Positions 5,454-7,366 of a stretch of 7,366 nt of DNA are shown piece by piece. The notes beneath the pieces were generated by a model. That model was not told the DNA's origin and did no database searches. It was given only the letters and a program-made list of their open reading frames with translations. Numbering within the stretch: the stretch's first letter is position 1; each line of letters begins with the position of its first letter. Source of the stretch: an uncultured Eubacteriales bacterium (GTDB lineage: Bacteria > Bacillota > Clostridia > Oscillospirales > Acutalibacteraceae). Location: the NCBI GenBank assembly GCA_934444895.1, contig CAKSDA010000079.1, positions 1 to 7,366 of the forward strand, written 5' to 3'. The position numbers and the translations under genes are program-made.

Positions 5454-6856
5454 ATATGCTGCAATAGGCGCTGAAAATTGTCCTTTGCAAACGGAGCAAA
5501 AACGAACTCATCTTCCTGTGGCTTGCCAGACGGGCGAAAGCGATAATAAGGTTGACCTAAGTACTCAACTGTGAACTCCTTACCGGAATTGGAGGCGCAG
5601 GCGTTTCTCAGGCGTTTGCCCCCTTCCGGTGTAAGATAGGCAATAAGATATGTGCTTTTGCCGTCATACTCTTCGCTGACGCATTCGACATCTTCTTCGG
5701 TAATAACCGAGCTGCCTTTTGGCGATATAACGCGGAAAAAGTGAGAAGCCTTGTAACTGTCATCGCCCGCAAGGCCCTTGGATTTTGTTTGGCCGAACAT
5801 CCATAAAAAGGTTTTGCGTGTTCCGAGCGCCGTATCCCAGGCATTGTGACCTACCCCGTTAAGGGAGGTAAACTGCACCATGTGGCCTCCGGCATTTTTA
5901 ATTGCGTTTACCATTTCCTGCGATCGCGAATATGAAACGGTAGGATCGTCGATGCTGTGGTATACCCAGATAGGAATTTTTGCCAGTGTGGAACCCATTG
6001 AGCTATTGCCCCAGCCGCAGATCGGCACACCTGCGGCAAACATATCGCCGTGGCGCTCAAGTACCGACCAGGTAGCATATCCACCCATGGAAAGTCCGGC
6101 TACATATACCCGGTTTTTATCGCAGCTATATTCTGACATAGTGGTTCTTAGAAGCCGCATGGCCGCTCCGAGCCAGCCGCTTTCATTTCCGCTGCCCTCG
6201 TCGAGATACCACCAGCCGGCAGAAGGACACTGCGGAGCCAAAACTATGGCCTGCCCAAGCAAATCCCCTGCTACTTTATATGATTGTTTAAGTGTATTAA
6301 TGTGCCTTGAGTTGTCACTTCCGCGTTCACCTGCTCCATGGAGAAAAAAGAACACCGGATATTTTTTATTTTTATTGTAATTTTCCGGCAAATACAGCCG
6401 GTAAGGAACATGCTTGCCTGTTGCATTATCTATGTATGTTTTCTTTGCAAAATTTGGAAAGGTAAACACATCGTTACTCGGTACGGAAAATCTTGCCGTT
6501 ACTGTATAAAACATCGGATCATCAAAAGTTCCGTCCGATCCGCCTGATATATTTCTTCTGCTTGCTGTCGCCGTCTTTTTTGCAGAACCGGTACCTGTTT
6601 TTCCTGTATCGGTGTGATTGCCCGCAACGGTACGGCTGCCCGTTTTAGTCTTTGTCTTTTTCTTACGGGAACTTTTTTCCGCTGAGGACTCATTTTTTTC
6701 AACCGTGGCATTGGATACGCGGTCCCGTTTCGACGCGGAACCTGCCGTCTGAGTAAAAAATTTTGGAACGATAAGTGTTATTGTGATTGCAGCCACAACA
6801 AAAACTGCGGTTGCAGAGGAAACGATAACGGCAATTTTGGTCGGTTTTTTCATCAC
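5447..6856 (-). CDS. Membrane-anchored or secreted alpha/beta-hydrolase esterase with C-terminal SecD P1-head-like domain
   Basis: A 469-residue serine hydrolase of the PHB-depolymerase/predicted-peptidase (COG4099-like) esterase group. The ATG at 6856 follows AGGAGA by 7 bases; a second ATG comes next. Residues 4-32 are a positively charged start plus hydrophobic stretch, a signal anchor or signal peptide with no lipobox Cys. Residues 40-110 are a Lys/Ser/Thr-rich low-complexity linker. The catalytic domain (about 125-360) has the oxyanion segment HGAGERG (173-179), GLSMGG with nucleophile Ser256, Asp303 or Asp304 in HSIDDPTV, and His337 in GVGHNAW. Residues about 376-466 (ITEEDV, then LTPEGGKRL, GKEFTVEYLGQPYYRF) resemble the P1 head domain of SecD/SecDF. 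Natural substrates may be acylated plant polysaccharides such as feruloyl or acetyl esters, but this is inferred. The stop codon lies inside repeat copy B. It has its own promoter region and is separated from the SGNH gene by a strong stem-loop. Confidence 0.85.
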   Translation of the reverse strand: MMKKPTKIAVIVSSATAVFVVAAITITLIVPKFFTQTAGSASKRDRVSNATVEKNESSAEKSSRKKKTKTKTGSRTVAGNHTDTGKTGTGSAKKTATASRRNISGGSDGTFDDPMFYTVTARFSVPSNDVFTFPNFAKKTYIDNATGKHVPYRLYLPENYNKNKKYPVFFFLHGAGERGSDNSRHINTLKQSYKVAGDLLGQAIVLAPQCPSAGWWYLDEGSGNESGWLGAAMRLLRTTMSEYSCDKNRVYVAGLSMGGYATWSVLERHGDMFAAGVPICGWGNSSMGSTLAKIPIWVYHSIDDPTVSYSRSQEMVNAIKNAGGHMVQFTSLNGVGHNAWDTALGTRKTFLWMFGQTKSKGLAGDDSYKASHFFRVISPKGSSVITEEDVECVSEEYDGKSTYLIAYLTPEGGKRLRNACASNSGKEFTVEYLGQPYYRFRPSGKPQEDEFVFAPFAKDNFQRLLQHIG

Positions 6857-6987
6857 GACATCTCCTACATAATTATTTTTGCGGGGATGGGCGCCATATT
6901 TTATAATTTATATTTTCTTTTGTTTTTTAATTTGATTTTATTCATTTTCTTTTTTAATGTTACTTTTTAATTTTTTTAAAAATCAAC
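6857..6987. other. AT-rich esterase upstream region without a gene
   Basis: This stretch is mostly long A and T runs on the minus strand and holds only the ribosome binding site (AGGAGA) near 6863-6868. A weak promoter may be present (TTGATT near 6985 with TAACAT about 18 bases on), but low complexity makes such matches common. No open frame of note. Confidence 0.4.
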
Positions 6988-7049
6988 ACGAATGAAATTT
7001 AAGGCGATTTTTTGCGCAGAGGATGCTGCAAGGCTGGAGCCTTGCAAGA
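6988..7049 (+). repeat. Dispersed repeat copy C (direct relative to copy A, left half only)
   Basis: ATGAAATTTAAGGC, AGAGGATGC and GCAAGGCTG match 2211-2267 of copy A without a gap over about 60 bases, with about 11 differences. Within it, TGCAAGGCT (7027-7035) and AGCCTTGCA (7038-7046) form a perfect 9-bp palindrome around GG. After about 7050 the similarity to copy A ends. It lies in the probable 5' leader of the esterase gene, on the opposite strand. Confidence 0.7.
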
Positions 7050-7112
7050 ATAAATCTGGGTAAGACAGGAAAAGGTGGCAAGCAAAAGTGTTCGGTTCAA
7101 ATGCATCACTGA

Positions 7113-7132
7113 TTTGTTCAAATTTGTTCAAA
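7113..7132. repeat. Tandem 10-bp repeat TTTGTTCAAA x2
   Basis: Two exact adjacent copies of TTTGTTCAAA; each is itself an inverted repeat (TTTG/CAAA). A further GGTTCAAA lies at 7095-7101. The pair sits some 40-60 bases downstream of the predicted start of the promoter at 7205-7177, a position where an operator could act. No regulator family can be assigned. Confidence 0.5.
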
Positions 7133-7176
7133 AAACAGGCATGACAGGCACTCCTTTTTTCGCTGACTTTTTCTTC

Positions 7177-7205
7177 ATTGTAGCGTAAAAATTTGGTAAT
7201 TGCAA
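7177..7205 (-). promoter_or_regulatory. Sigma-A-like promoter facing the esterase gene
   Basis: On the minus strand TTGCAA (7205-7200), a 17-base spacer and TACAAT (7182-7177). Each box differs from consensus by one or two bases. A start near 7170 would give a leader of about 310 bases to the esterase ATG, containing a four-codon frame, the tandem TTTGTTCAAA repeat and repeat copy C. It could instead drive a small RNA ending before the esterase. Confidence 0.55.
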
Positions 7206-7330
7206 GGGAATTTTAGGTTTCAGACACCATATGACAATATGCGACAAAATAATACAAATTATGCTATGGAAATTCATCTGTTCCGGGCACTCCGGCGAGC
7301 GAAACCGCGGCAGGTCCCTGAAGAATTAAT

Positions 7331-7355
7331 AATCAAAACCATGCTTTGATTTTCT
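7331..7355. terminator. Candidate terminator stem at the right edge
   Basis: AATCAAA (7331-7337) and TTTGATT (7345-7351) form a 7-bp stem with a 7-base loop, followed on the plus strand by TTCTCGTTTT. The stem is AT-rich and weak, and the neighbouring gene is outside the window, so a role cannot be decided. No coding frame is supported in 7206-7366. Confidence 0.25.
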
Positions 7356-7366
7356 CGTTTTGCCGA

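Noticed and set aside
5880..6380. Plus-strand open frame of 166 codons opposite the esterase
   Set aside because: It is antisense to a gene with an intact catalytic triad, contains no recognisable motifs, and lacks a ribosome binding site.
7261..7329. Small plus-strand frame of 22 codons at the right edge
   Set aside because: No ribosome binding site, no similarity recognised, and of a length expected by chance.
1..7366. CRISPR array, tRNA or rRNA genes, transposase gene
   Set aside because: No regularly spaced repeats, cloverleaf-type sequence, rRNA signature or transposase motif could be found on either strand.

Overview
The window looks like chromosomal DNA of a low-to-moderate GC, Gram-positive Clostridia-type anaerobe, perhaps an Oscillospiraceae/Lachnospiraceae-like gut bacterium. 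This is inferred from the AT-rich intergenic DNA, purine-rich Shine-Dalgarno sites (AGGAGA, GGGGGT, GGGAG), near-consensus sigma-A promoters, and a carbohydrate-active gene set. No species-level marker is present.

Layout. At the left edge lies the 3' part of a plus-strand membrane transporter gene of the AspT/YidE/YbjL type (1-635). Everything after it is on the minus strand, so transcription converges near 636-693. Reading the minus strand from right to left: a membrane-anchored or secreted alpha/beta-hydrolase esterase (6856-5447); a perfect 18-bp stem-loop and a strong promoter (5318-5251); a GDSL/SGNH esterase (5066-4404); a GH32-like beta-fructosidase-type glycosidase (4386-2347), only 17 bp later; and, after a 348-bp gap full of repeats, an FGGY sugar kinase that resembles sedoheptulokinase (1998-694). 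The esterase has its own candidate promoter about 320 bp upstream (7205-7177).

How the genes may work together (inference). The SGNH esterase, GH32-like enzyme and ketose-type kinase all lack signal peptides. They would make a coherent cytoplasmic route: remove an acyl group, cleave a ketosyl glycoside, phosphorylate the released ketose. The separately transcribed esterase acts outside the membrane and carries a C-terminal domain that resembles the SecD P1 head domain.

The most unusual feature is non-coding: a family of related dispersed repeats in all three long intergenic regions (2057-2335, 5365-5453 and 6988-7049). The fullest copy is about 279 bp, has imperfect 29-bp terminal inverted repeats that begin with CTAG, and looks like a small non-autonomous (MITE-like) element. 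Another copy supplies the stop codon of the esterase gene. The copies keep an alignable reading frame although no ribosome binding site is visible.
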